Shown here: positions 8,729 through 20,178 of the stretch, piece by piece
How the letters are laid out: every line of letters starts with the position of its first letter
Position numbering within the stretch: position 1 is the first letter of the stretch
DNA from: CAZBRS01 sp964494475
GTDB taxonomy: Bacteria > Myxococcota_A > UBA9042 > CAZBRS01
DNA length: 64,000 nucleotides
NCBI GenBank assembly: GCA_964494475.1
Contig: CAZBRS010000003.1
Coordinates: forward strand, 1 to 64,000
Direction of reading: 5' to 3'
The notes under the pieces: model-generated
Seen by the model: the letters and a program-made list of their open reading frames with translations, nothing else
The model's database searches: none
Told to the model about the DNA's origin: nothing
Translations under genes and position numbers: made by a program

Positions 8729-8771
8729 ATGAAAGCACAGTGGCATTGGGTCTGGTCTTGCGCATCCCGGC

Positions 8772-9560
8772 CTACCCCAGGATGGCGGGGTCCAGATCGA
8801 CCCCCACCGGGCAATGGTCCGAGCCCAGCACCTCGGGCAGGATGAAGGCGTCCTTCACGTACGGCAGCGCGCCGGGCGAGGCGTAGACGTAGTCGATGCG
8901 CCAGCCCACGTTCTTGGCGCGCGCCTTGAACATCTGGCTCCACCAACTGTAGGCGTCGGGCACGTCGCCCTTCACGTGGCGGAAGGTGTCGGTCCAGCCC
9001 AGAGCCAGCACGCGGTCCAGCTCGGCGCGCTCGACGGGGAGGAACCCGGAGGTGCCCTCGTTGGCCTTGGGCCGGGCCAGGTCGATGGGGCGGTGGGCGG
9101 TGTTGTAGTCGCCCATCACGAGGATGGGCTCGCCGGCCGCGCGGGCGGGCTCGAGGCGGTCGAAGAGGGCGCGGTAGAACTCGAGCTTGTAGGGCACGCG
9201 GCCGTTGTCGCGCTCCTTGCCGCTGCCGTTGGGGAAGTACACGTTGGCGACGGTGAGGCGGCCCCAGCGCGCGATCTCGACGCGCCCCTCGACGTCGAAG
9301 GCGGGGCGACCGAGGGAGGTCTCGACCGATTCGGGGGCGGTCTTCGACCACAGCATCACGCCCGAGTAGCCCTGGCGCTCGGCGGCCACCAGGTGCGTGT
9401 GCCACCCTTCGGGCGCGATCACGGTCGCGGGCAGCTCGCGGGCGGGCGAACGCACCTCCTGCAGGCCGACGATGTCGGCGCCGGAAGCAGCCAGCCAGTC
9501 GAGGAAGCCCTTCTTCAAGCAGGCCCGCAGGCCGTTCACGTTCCAGCTGATCACGCGCAT
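8772..9560 (-). CDS. xth: Exodeoxyribonuclease III (AP endonuclease family)
   Basis: A 262-residue protein, the usual length for bacterial exonuclease III. It removes nucleotides 3' to 5' from duplex DNA and cleaves at abasic sites in base-excision repair. Motifs in order are ISWNVNG, the metal-binding Glu in GLQEVR, YFPNGSG, GDYNTAH, YSWWSQM, WRIDYV and GSDHCPVG, which together make up the full active site. The ATG at 9560 is preceded by AAGGAG. The next gene upstream on the same strand, DUF4143 copy B, ends 27 bases away. Downstream lies the decayed DUF4143 remnant. Confidence 0.95.
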   Translation of the reverse strand: MRVISWNVNGLRACLKKGFLDWLAASGADIVGLQEVRSPARELPATVIAPEGWHTHLVAAERQGYSGVMLWSKTAPESVETSLGRPAFDVEGRVEIARWGRLTVANVYFPNGSGKERDNGRVPYKLEFYRALFDRLEPARAAGEPILVMGDYNTAHRPIDLARPKANEGTSGFLPVERAELDRVLALGWTDTFRHVKGDVPDAYSWWSQMFKARAKNVGWRIDYVYASPGALPYVKDAFILPEVLGSDHCPVGVDLDPAILG

Positions 9561-9587
9561 GGTGGACTCCTTCGGGCGATAACGCCT

Positions 9588-10994
9588 TTACTCCGGCAGC
9601 GACGCCAGGAACCAGGCCGCGGGGATGACGGCCACGTCGCCGTCTCGATCGTAGGCCCAGGTCTTCTTCGAGACCACGATCCCGCCGCCGGTGCGCTTCA
9701 ACACGCGCTTGTCGCCCGAGGTGATCTGCTCCTGGTACTTCACCTCGACGCGCACCTGCCGTCCGCCGGCCTCGACGCCGATCAGGTCGATTTCGCCGTC
9801 GCCACGCCAGTGGTAGAGCTCGGCGAAGCGCGGGTAGAGTTGGCCGGCGAGCGTGGACTCCACCAGCCGGCCCCTCGCGACGGGGTCCAGCAGCGACGCA
9901 GCTGCCACGGATTGAGGTTCGGGGTGCCCTCCCACCCAGGCCGTGAAGACGTGCCGGAAGAACGGGTCGCGGAAGTGCAGCTTGCGGGGCTTGCGGGGCG
10001 CTGGCGCCGAGCTGCCGAGGTGCGTGGGCTGGTGGAGGACGGCGAGCACGTAGCAACGCTCGAGCAGATCGAGGTAGTCGGCCAGGGTGGCGCGACTCCC
10101 GACGGAGGTGCGTTCGGAGAGCCCCTGCCAGTCGATCGATTCCCCGCCCAGGGCCACGACGGCCCTCAGCAGCTCGCGGAGCAGCGTCTCGCTCTTTCCG
10201 GCTCGCAGCAGGTCCCCCACGACCGCCTGTCGGTATACCGCGGCCGACGTGGACGACAAGACGCCGTCGGCCACGACCTCCTGGAAGGCGATGGGCATCC
10301 CTCCGCACAGCAGAAACGTCTCGAACGCTTCCGCGGCGCGCGGGAACCGCAATTGGTTCTCTTCAGCCGACTGGAAGAGCCCGGAGGGCGTCCAGTCCGC
10401 GGATGGATGGCACGAGAGGCCGGGCTGGAGCGCCGCGAGCACGTCGCGGAATCCGAACGGGCCCATCTCGAGGTCGGAGGTCGCTTCGACGTCGCCGCGC
10501 CGCCCGGGGAGCAACTCGTGACCCTTGCGAAGATCGATCGAGTGCGATCCGGTGACGACCACGGTCGTGTGCTCGAGCAGCCCGAGATCGAAGGCAGCCT
10601 TCAGACCGAGCGCCCAGTCGGCGCAGAACGTGATCTCGTCGAGCAGCAGCACGACCCGCGATCCACGCGGGTGCCGTTCGACGCACGTTCGGACCAGGTC
10701 GAGCAGGTCGCGGTGCGAGCGCACGTCGCCCACGTCGAGCGCGAAGTAGACGAGCTGACGCGCCGACGGCAGCGTGGGCAACAACTCGCGGACCTTGCGC
10801 TTCAGGAGCGTGGTCTTGCCGATCTGACGCGGCCCGCGCAGGACGTAGATACCCGTTCGCCCCAGGTCGAGGGCCGCCTCGACGGGATGGCAGAGACGCA
10901 CGGGAAGTGCCTCGAAGCGCGCGAGGTGGGGGTCAGTTGCGACGTCACCCTGAGTCCACCAGGGGCTCTGCTCGACGATCCTCGTAAGCTCCAT
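9588..10994 (-). CDS. AAA ATPase with C-terminal DUF4143 nuclease-like domain (copy B)
   Basis: A 468-residue COG1373-type ATPase. Walker A is GPRQIGKTT (about residues 52-60), Walker B is VVLLLDEITF, and a sensor-like VVTGSHS follows. Then come the winged-helix and DUF4143 regions, with the nuclease-like signature GEIDLIGVE...VRVEVKYQ near residue 410. The ATG at 10994 is the first good start downstream of the predicted promoter. A much longer open frame continues upstream across valS and beyond, but it is antisense to those genes and has no matching start. It is clearly diverged from copies A and C, so it is not a recent duplication. Confidence 0.87.
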   Translation of the reverse strand: MELTRIVEQSPWWTQGDVATDPHLARFEALPVRLCHPVEAALDLGRTGIYVLRGPRQIGKTTLLKRKVRELLPTLPSARQLVYFALDVGDVRSHRDLLDLVRTCVERHPRGSRVVLLLDEITFCADWALGLKAAFDLGLLEHTTVVVTGSHSIDLRKGHELLPGRRGDVEATSDLEMGPFGFRDVLAALQPGLSCHPSADWTPSGLFQSAEENQLRFPRAAEAFETFLLCGGMPIAFQEVVADGVLSSTSAAVYRQAVVGDLLRAGKSETLLRELLRAVVALGGESIDWQGLSERTSVGSRATLADYLDLLERCYVLAVLHQPTHLGSSAPAPRKPRKLHFRDPFFRHVFTAWVGGHPEPQSVAAASLLDPVARGRLVESTLAGQLYPRFAELYHWRGDGEIDLIGVEAGGRQVRVEVKYQEQITSGDKRVLKRTGGGIVVSKKTWAYDRDGDVAVIPAAWFLASLPE

Positions 10995-11024
10995 GTCGTC
11001 ACGCGTACTTTCTACGTCGACGCG

Positions 11025-11053
11025 ATCGTACGTTAGAAGGCTGCTAACGTCAA
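11025..11053 (-). promoter_or_regulatory. Promoter of DUF4143 copy B with inverted repeat in its spacer
   Basis: Minus strand: TTGACG, 17 bases, TACGAT. The spacer is almost filled by an inverted repeat, ACGTTAG (11030-11036) and CTAACGT (11044-11050). This is the position of a classical repressor operator, 36-56 bases upstream of the start codon. Confidence 0.65.
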
Positions 11054-11137
11054 CGAACCTCCGTTGGCTGACGCGAAACGCCCAATGATGCCCCCTTCGC
11101 GGACTCGTCGCGACGCGCGGTGCGACGCTCCTATAGC

Positions 11138-11166
11138 TTGAATCATCGGCGTCATTGCAGTACATT
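11138..11166 (+). promoter_or_regulatory. Predicted promoter of valS
   Basis: TTGAAT, 17-base spacer, TACATT, ending 32 bases before the valS start codon. Confidence 0.6.
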
Positions 11167-11198
11167 GCGCCCCTCGCGCAGCACCGTTGGAGGCACGC

Positions 11199-14408
<3,210 letters not shown>

Positions 14409-14439
14409 TCCCGCCCCTCTCCGGCACTCGTTCAGGGTG

Positions 14440-14468
14440 TTGAAATCCCCCCGCGATCCGGCTAGTTT
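14440..14468 (+). promoter_or_regulatory. Predicted promoter of the PPC-domain lipoprotein
   Basis: TTGAAA, 17-base spacer, TAGTTT, 36 bases before the start codon at 14505. Confidence 0.55.
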
Positions 14469-14504
14469 CCGAGCCATGCTCATTCGACCGGTTCGGGAGA
14501 AGCC

Positions 14505-17500
14505 ATGAAGCGCCTCGTCCTCCTTGGCGTGCTCGCGGTGGCCTGGGCCTGTGGCGGCGCGGGGGGCGAGTCCTCCGCCACCGACGTGCCCGACGCGCAC
14601 GAGGCGATCGACGCGCAGCACGAGGAGGCGCCCGACGACGCCGACGACGACCTCCAGAAGGACGGCGACGACATCCCGCCCGAGGTCGCGCCCGAGGTCG
14701 AACCCGAGGCCGCCGCCGAGGTCGAGCCCGACGTCGCCGTCGAGGTCACTCCAGAAGCCACTCCCGAGGTCACTCCCGAGGTCACTCCCGAAATCGAGCC
14801 CGAGTGCGCGACCGACGCCGACTGCGAAGACCGGGGGCTCGAGGCCGCCGCTTGCGAGCACGCGGTCTGCGCCGGGGGCACGTGCCAGGTCGCGGACCTC
14901 CCCGACGGGGCGGCGTGCGACGACGGCAACCTCTGTACCACCGACGACCACTGCGAAGACGGCGACTGCGTGCCCGGCGGCGGCGAGCCCTGCTACCCGG
15001 TGGGCGACTGCCAGGTGAGCGCCGCGTGCGACCCGGCCACCGGCGCGTGCGTCGCCGTGAACGCGGCCGACGGCGCGCCCTGCGACGACCACGACGCCTG
15101 CACCAGGGACGAGGCCTGCCTGGCCGGCGCGTGCGCGGGGGGCGTGCCAGCCGTGGCGTGCGAGGCGCCCGAGCCCTGCCACGAGCCCGGCATTTGCGAA
15201 CCGGCCACGGGCGCGTGCTCCTACGCGCAGAAGCCCGACGAGACCCCCTGCGACGACGGCGACGCGTGCACCGCGATCGATACCTGCGAGGCCGGCGCCT
15301 GCCTGGGGACGAGCCCCAAGCCCTGCTATCCCGTGGGCGACTGCCAGGTGGGCGCGGCGTGCGACCCCGCCACGGGCGCCTGCACGCCGGTGCTGGCCGA
15401 CGACGGCGCTCCCTGCGACGACGGCGACGCTTGCACGCTCACCGACACCTGCCTGCAGGGCGCGTGCGCCAGCGGTACGTTGCTCACGTGCGACCCCGCC
15501 CCCGCATGCCGCCAGCCCGGGGTGTGCGACCCGGGCACGGGCAACTGCGCCTACGCTCCCGTCGACGACGGCAGCGCGTGCGACGACGGCAACGCGTTGA
15601 ACGGCGCCGACGCCTGCTCGGCGGGGGGTTGCGTGGGCGCGCCCTGCACCTGCGCGGGCGAGAACGTGTGCTGCAACGGCTGCCTGCCCATCACCGAGCA
15701 CCAGGCGTGGCTCTGCGACGACGGCGACGCCTGCACCGCATGGGACACCTGCGACCACGGCGCGTGCGTGGGCGACTACCCCGTGTTGTGCGAGCCCCCG
15801 GCCCCCTGCCACGCCGCGGGCGTGTGCGACCCGGCCACCGGAGCGTGCGGCTACGCGCCCCTCGACGACGGCGCGAGCTGCACCGACGGCGACCCCTGCA
15901 GCGACGGCGACGCCTGCCTGGGAGGTGCCTGCACGCCGGCCTCGACGCGCGATTGCGCCGACGCCAACCCCTGCACGGTCGACACCTGCTCGGCCACCGA
16001 CTGCGTGCACACGCCGGTGCCGGGCTGCGTGCCCGAATTCGACTGCACGAACGACGGCGACGACAACGACAACGGCCTCATCGACTGCGACGACCCGCAC
16101 TGCGCCGCCGACCCGGCCTGCACCGAGCGGCCGGCCGGCGACGTGTGCCGCACGGCCCACCTCGTGAACGACGGCGCACCGGTGACCGCCGCCCTGGCGG
16201 GGCAGATGCTCGCCTACGCCGGCGACACCACCGGCCTGACCAACGACTACGCGTGCGTGGGCGACCTGGGCGCGCCCGACGACACGTGGGCGCTGACGCT
16301 GGCCGCGCCGCTGGTCGTGACCGTCACGCTCGACTTCGCGGGCGAGCCCGGCGCGCACCCGTGGGGCGTGGTGTCGCTCTACCCTGACCGGTGCTGGCCC
16401 CTCGACGTGCTGGCGTGCGAGGCCGGAGACCTGGGGGCCGAGGACGAGTCCACCTTCACGCGCGGCCTGCCACCGGGCCGCTACTACGTGGTGGTCGACG
16501 GCCTGGCCCTCGACGACGGCGACGTCGGGGCCTACGCCCTCACGTTCGCGTTCGCGGCGCCGCCCGCGATCGAGACGGTCTGCGACGACGGCCTCGACGA
16601 CGACCTGAACGGCGCCACCGACTGCTTCGACCCCGCCTGCAACGGCGCCCCGGCGTGCGACGACTGCCCCATCGTGAAGGAGCTCGCCTGCGGCGACACC
16701 GTGACGGGGCAATTGGTGAGCCCCGCGGACCGCCAGCACTACCTCTTCACGACGCCGACGGCCACCGACGTCGCCTTCACCATGGCCGTGCCGCCGGCCT
16801 ACAAGGACCAGCTGAACCTGAACTTCCTCGAACACACGGCCGGCACGTCGTGCGACAACCTGTACAGCGTGGGCGGCGTCACGATCTGGCACACGTCGTC
16901 GCCGCGCGCCACCGGCTTCCGGACCAAGGCCGGCGAGACCTACCTCGCCCGCGCCCACATCAGCGAGAGCACGTGGCTGACGGGCGAGTACGCCTTCACG
17001 TTCACCTGCAACACCGAGCCCGAGTCGGCCTGCGCGGACCACGCCGACAACGACGCCGACTCGCTGGCCGACTGCGAGGACCCCGACTGCTTCGCCGACC
17101 CGGCCTGCACGGGCGGGGCCACGGGCGAGACGTGCGCCGATCCCTTCGTCGTGAACGCCGGGGCCGCGCTGACCCTGGCCGACGTGGGCGACGGGCGCTC
17201 CTTCCTGCTGTACAACACCACCGCCGGCAAGACCGACCACCTCGACGCGGCCTGCCTGCCGCCCTCGAGCACCGGCCCCGACCTGGTGGTGCGCTTCACC
17301 CTGGCCGACACCCTCGAGGTCTCGGCCTTCGTCGAGCAGGGCGCCCTGGCCGACCCCTGGGGAGCGCCCGGTGTCTACGTGTTCGGCGCCGAGTGCGTGC
17401 CCGCCGCGCTCGAGGGGTGCGGCGAGTCGTACCTCTTCTTCGACTTCGGCTTCGCGGCCTGGGGCTCGGTGCTGCCGCCCGGCACCTACCACGCGGTGGT

Positions 17501-18110
17501 CGACTCGGGGGCCACGGGCCTGGACGGCAAGCCCGACGCGGGCGCCTGGGCGCTCGACCTGTGGTTCGGGCCGCCACCGAATCCGGAGATCTGCGGCAAC
17601 GGCCTCGACGACGAGGGCGACGACCGGGTCGACTGCCGCGACCCCGAGTGCTTCGACCACGCGTCGTGCACGGGCGGCCACGCGGGCGAGGACTGCGCCG
17701 ATCCGCTGCCGCTGAAGGCCGGAGCGCTCGTGCCCGGCGACACGCTCACCGCCTGGAACACCACGCTCGGGCGCGCCGACGACCTGGCGGGCTCGTGCTC
17801 CACCTTCACGAACCAGTGCCCGGACACCACCCACGGCTTCACCCTGGCCTCCGAGGCCGTGGTCACCGCTACGGTCACCTTCGAGAACGGCTTCTCGCCC
17901 GCGCTCGTCCTCTTCCCGGCCTCCGCGTGCACGACGGCCGCCGAGTTGGCCTGCGACCGGCAGGGGGAGCCCACCGCCACCGTCACGAAGACCCTGGCGG
18001 CGGGGGCCTACGTGCTCTCCGTCGACGGGGGCGACAGCTTGACCGGCTGGTTGGACGGTCCCCCGGCGGCCTCGACGTACCGCCTCGAGGTCTCGGTCGC
18101 GGCGCCGTAG
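14505..18110 (+). CDS. Cys-rich lipoprotein with four PPC-like beta domains
   Basis: A 1201-residue protein. The lipoprotein signal ends at AWAC (about residue 16). An acidic linker with PEVTPEV repeats runs to about residue 100. Next comes a Cys-rich array (about 105-535) of units such as CDPATGAC and CDDGDACTxxDTC. The second half has four related beta domains of 120-150 residues (about 545-690, 725-845, 875-1025 and 1060-1201). They resemble bacterial pre-peptidase C-terminal (PPC) domains, with motifs such as LPPGRYYVVVDG and LAAGAYVLSVDG. Short MopE-like linkers of the type CDDGLDDDLNGATDC join them. No protease domain is present. A surface binding or structural role is inferred. Confidence 0.82.
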   Translation: MKRLVLLGVLAVAWACGGAGGESSATDVPDAHEAIDAQHEEAPDDADDDLQKDGDDIPPEVAPEVEPEAAAEVEPDVAVEVTPEATPEVTPEVTPEIEPECATDADCEDRGLEAAACEHAVCAGGTCQVADLPDGAACDDGNLCTTDDHCEDGDCVPGGGEPCYPVGDCQVSAACDPATGACVAVNAADGAPCDDHDACTRDEACLAGACAGGVPAVACEAPEPCHEPGICEPATGACSYAQKPDETPCDDGDACTAIDTCEAGACLGTSPKPCYPVGDCQVGAACDPATGACTPVLADDGAPCDDGDACTLTDTCLQGACASGTLLTCDPAPACRQPGVCDPGTGNCAYAPVDDGSACDDGNALNGADACSAGGCVGAPCTCAGENVCCNGCLPITEHQAWLCDDGDACTAWDTCDHGACVGDYPVLCEPPAPCHAAGVCDPATGACGYAPLDDGASCTDGDPCSDGDACLGGACTPASTRDCADANPCTVDTCSATDCVHTPVPGCVPEFDCTNDGDDNDNGLIDCDDPHCAADPACTERPAGDVCRTAHLVNDGAPVTAALAGQMLAYAGDTTGLTNDYACVGDLGAPDDTWALTLAAPLVVTVTLDFAGEPGAHPWGVVSLYPDRCWPLDVLACEAGDLGAEDESTFTRGLPPGRYYVVVDGLALDDGDVGAYALTFAFAAPPAIETVCDDGLDDDLNGATDCFDPACNGAPACDDCPIVKELACGDTVTGQLVSPADRQHYLFTTPTATDVAFTMAVPPAYKDQLNLNFLEHTAGTSCDNLYSVGGVTIWHTSSPRATGFRTKAGETYLARAHISESTWLTGEYAFTFTCNTEPESACADHADNDADSLADCEDPDCFADPACTGGATGETCADPFVVNAGAALTLADVGDGRSFLLYNTTAGKTDHLDAACLPPSSTGPDLVVRFTLADTLEVSAFVEQGALADPWGAPGVYVFGAECVPAALEGCGESYLFFDFGFAAWGSVLPPGTYHAVVDSGATGLDGKPDAGAWALDLWFGPPPNPEICGNGLDDEGDDRVDCRDPECFDHASCTGGHAGEDCADPLPLKAGALVPGDTLTAWNTTLGRADDLAGSCSTFTNQCPDTTHGFTLASEAVVTATVTFENGFSPALVLFPASACTTAAELACDRQGEPTATVTKTLAAGAYVLSVDGGDSLTGWLDGPPAASTYRLEVSVAAP
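14758..14793 (+). repeat. 12-bp tandem repeat coding for the PEVT linker
   Basis: Three consecutive near-identical units of CACTCCCGAGGT encode Pro-Glu-Val-Thr repeats in the linker after the lipoprotein anchor. The tract could vary in length by slippage. Confidence 0.65.
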
Positions 18111-18149
18111 CCGCCCCAGCAAGGCAGGGGGCTGGCCGTGCCTTTCTTC

Positions 18150-18205
18150 GGCGTTGAACTGCTCGAGTCGGCCTTCTATACTCGGGGCGACCCGGATGGT
18201 GGACC
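18150..18205 (+). repeat. Promoter segment shared with 20095-20150
   Basis: The block starting GGCGTTGAACTGC and ending CCCGGATGGTGGAC recurs at 20095-20150 with matching spacing. Both copies place TTGAAC, 17 bases and TATACT or TACACT at the same positions, followed by ATGGTGGAC. The two copies precede the two envelope-type genes at 18306 and 20179, suggesting common control or a duplicated regulatory segment. Confidence 0.7.
18154..18182 (+). promoter_or_regulatory. Predicted promoter of the 18306 membrane gene
   Basis: TTGAAC, 17-base spacer, TATACT. The distance to the main start codon is 123 bases, leaving room for the leader frame at 18213. Confidence 0.65.
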
Positions 18206-18212
18206 GTACGTG

Positions 18213-18305
18213 ATGCGCACCCCCGCCCCCGCGAACGATCCACGCTGCGTCTTCGCGTTGGCGTCGGCACACCCGAGCCGCGTCACCGTATCCCAAGCCA
18301 CCTAG
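18213..18305 (+). CDS. Possible 30-residue leader peptide
   Basis: An ATG at 18213 opens a 30-codon frame (MRTPAPANDPRC...) whose TAG abuts the ATG of the next gene. Its own ATG overlaps the TGA of a still shorter frame, MVDRT, that begins at 18196. The large gene downstream has no ribosome-binding site of its own, so reinitiation from this leader is a plausible way to start it. The peptide is Pro/Ala-rich with no recognisable motif, and chance cannot be excluded. Confidence 0.35.
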   Translation: MRTPAPANDPRCVFALASAHPSRVTVSQAT

Positions 18306-20054
18306 ATGTCCAGCTCGACGCAACTGCTGCTTGTCATATCGGCAACATCGTTCGCATTTACGATCGCTCTGTACAATCGAATCATAACTCATATTTTTCT
18401 TGCCATCATCGTGCTGCTGGGGGCCTATCTGCGACTTGTTGAAATGTCATTACTTCCAGGAGGCTGGGCCGAGATGCAGGCCGTCGGCCACGCTGCTGCC
18501 GACAAGTACATTGACATCTTCCACCCTCCGGCAAATGCAGTTATTGTTTATCTTGTTACACTCACTGAGCGATTAATTGGAGCAGATATTACTTTATTTG
18601 CACTGCGCGCGCCGAATATGATTCTGTATTTAGCGTACGTGCGTGCAATATATATTTTACTGAGCAACAACAAGGCCCTTGCGGTATTGATCGTAGCGTA
18701 CGCCGCAATTAGTCCTTCTATGATATTTTTGGATTCAATAAGATGCAATTATGTAATTGAAATTACGGCAATACTATGGTCTATTGTATTTTATATGCGC
18801 TACGCGCAAAGCAAAAGCACTTGTCATGCAATTATGTTTGCATTTATGACGGGCATCACTGTATTTTCTGGCTATTTTATTGGTCCTCCACTTGCAGCGC
18901 TAGCATTGATAGTTTTTGTCACCATGCTTAGAGCCAAAAAGTATTTTTCTGTGGCGATTTTTGCGCTTATTATTATCGTTTTTGTGGCTCCGCTGTTATC
19001 AAAGATTATACATGGCGTACCTGATGCCTCAAACGAACTGACGGGGTATAGCGCAAGGGAAATCCCGAATGTTTTCATAACAATCGTGCAGCAGGCATCG
19101 TCGTCGAATGTGATATTATTTGCATTATTATTAGTCGGAAGCGTGTATTCTACCCTGCGGGCCAAGGCATTAGGCGCTATAATGATAATTTTTATTGCGT
19201 ACGTTATTTTCATTGGCTTGTTCATGTCGGTCACCTGGAACAGCCTGGGGCTTGCTCGCCTGTTTCTCGCGGCGCTCGGCTTGACCGGGCTGCATGGCGT
19301 GACCGTCCTGGTCGCATCGGCGGCATCCCGTTGGCGGCGCGCCGCGACGACGAGCAGGGGGGCAGAGTTCGTGGGGCGCTTCGTGGCGACCACGTGGCTG
19401 ACCGCCTTCCTCGGTGTGACCATCGCCGACCCCGGGAAAGCCTGGCCCCAAGAACTGCGTCCCGACGTGGTCACGCAGTTCGGAGGGAGCGAAGCAACCG
19501 CACGCCGACTTCCCGAACCGTGCGCGCTTCACCCCTGGCAGGTTGGCGCGCGTCTCTATCCGATCTTCCTGAACAACACGGAGTGCACCCTGCGGTCGCT
19601 CGCGGCGGACGCGCTGCTGCGTTCGGGGGCCGTCGTCGTAGCGCCGATTGGCGCTGCATACAATCTCGACACCAATGCTCCGTTGACGATTTACCGCGGC
19701 TTCGGCTCGAGCATAAGGTCATACGACAAGAGCGTAACGCGCACCTCATGCGCATCAAGCAATGGGATTTTTCCAAACACGCTCGACAGCTGTTGCCATT
19801 CGAACGTAATAACATTAGAACATGTTTGCACTTTAAATTCTTGTGATATAATGGATTTCGAATTTGTTTTTAGAACAATCGGTTCCCGACAGGTCAGCGT
19901 CATCGTCCTCGAGACCACGATGCGGTACGAGGCGCGCTGTGGCCAGGCGTTGGCGATGCTCTACGAAAGCTGCACCGTCGGCGACTCCTACGTGACCGAC
20001 CTTCGGTCGGATCGCGCCGTGCGCGTCAGTTCGTTCGAGTGCACGTTCGACTGA
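18306..20054 (+). CDS. Multi-pass membrane protein, possibly GT-C glycosyltransferase-like, with mosaic base composition
   Basis: A 582-residue protein with about ten membrane segments in the first 350 residues and a Cys-containing extracytoplasmic C-terminal part. The layout recalls PMT/ArnT-type GT-C transferases, but no catalytic motif is certain. Base composition is odd. From 18306 to about 19230 the gene is A+T-rich, with ATA and ATT codons unlike any neighbour. From 19240 to 19795 it is GC-rich like the host. 19800-19885 is A+T-rich again, and the rest is GC-rich. The reading frame stays open throughout. The start has no Shine-Dalgarno sequence and follows the leader frame directly (TAGATG). 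Recombination between a foreign and a native allele is one explanation. Confidence 0.7.
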   Translation: MSSSTQLLLVISATSFAFTIALYNRIITHIFLAIIVLLGAYLRLVEMSLLPGGWAEMQAVGHAAADKYIDIFHPPANAVIVYLVTLTERLIGADITLFALRAPNMILYLAYVRAIYILLSNNKALAVLIVAYAAISPSMIFLDSIRCNYVIEITAILWSIVFYMRYAQSKSTCHAIMFAFMTGITVFSGYFIGPPLAALALIVFVTMLRAKKYFSVAIFALIIIVFVAPLLSKIIHGVPDASNELTGYSAREIPNVFITIVQQASSSNVILFALLLVGSVYSTLRAKALGAIMIIFIAYVIFIGLFMSVTWNSLGLARLFLAALGLTGLHGVTVLVASAASRWRRAATTSRGAEFVGRFVATTWLTAFLGVTIADPGKAWPQELRPDVVTQFGGSEATARRLPEPCALHPWQVGARLYPIFLNNTECTLRSLAADALLRSGAVVVAPIGAAYNLDTNAPLTIYRGFGSSIRSYDKSVTRTSCASSNGIFPNTLDSCCHSNVITLEHVCTLNSCDIMDFEFVFRTIGSRQVSVIVLETTMRYEARCGQALAMLYESCTVGDSYVTDLRSDRAVRVSSFECTFD

Positions 20055-20098
20055 GCGGTCACGCACCCCAAGAGGTCTGGCAAGGCCCGACTCGGGCG

Positions 20099-20127
20099 TT
20101 GAACTGCGGGATTCGGCCCGCTACACT
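20099..20127 (+). promoter_or_regulatory. Predicted promoter of the SGNH-type gene
   Basis: TTGAAC, 17-base spacer, TACACT. It lies inside the segment shared with the promoter at 18154-18182. Confidence 0.62.
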
Positions 20128-20178
20128 CCGGTCAACCCGGATGGTGGACAGTGCACGTCATCGCCGCGGACCTGTAGC

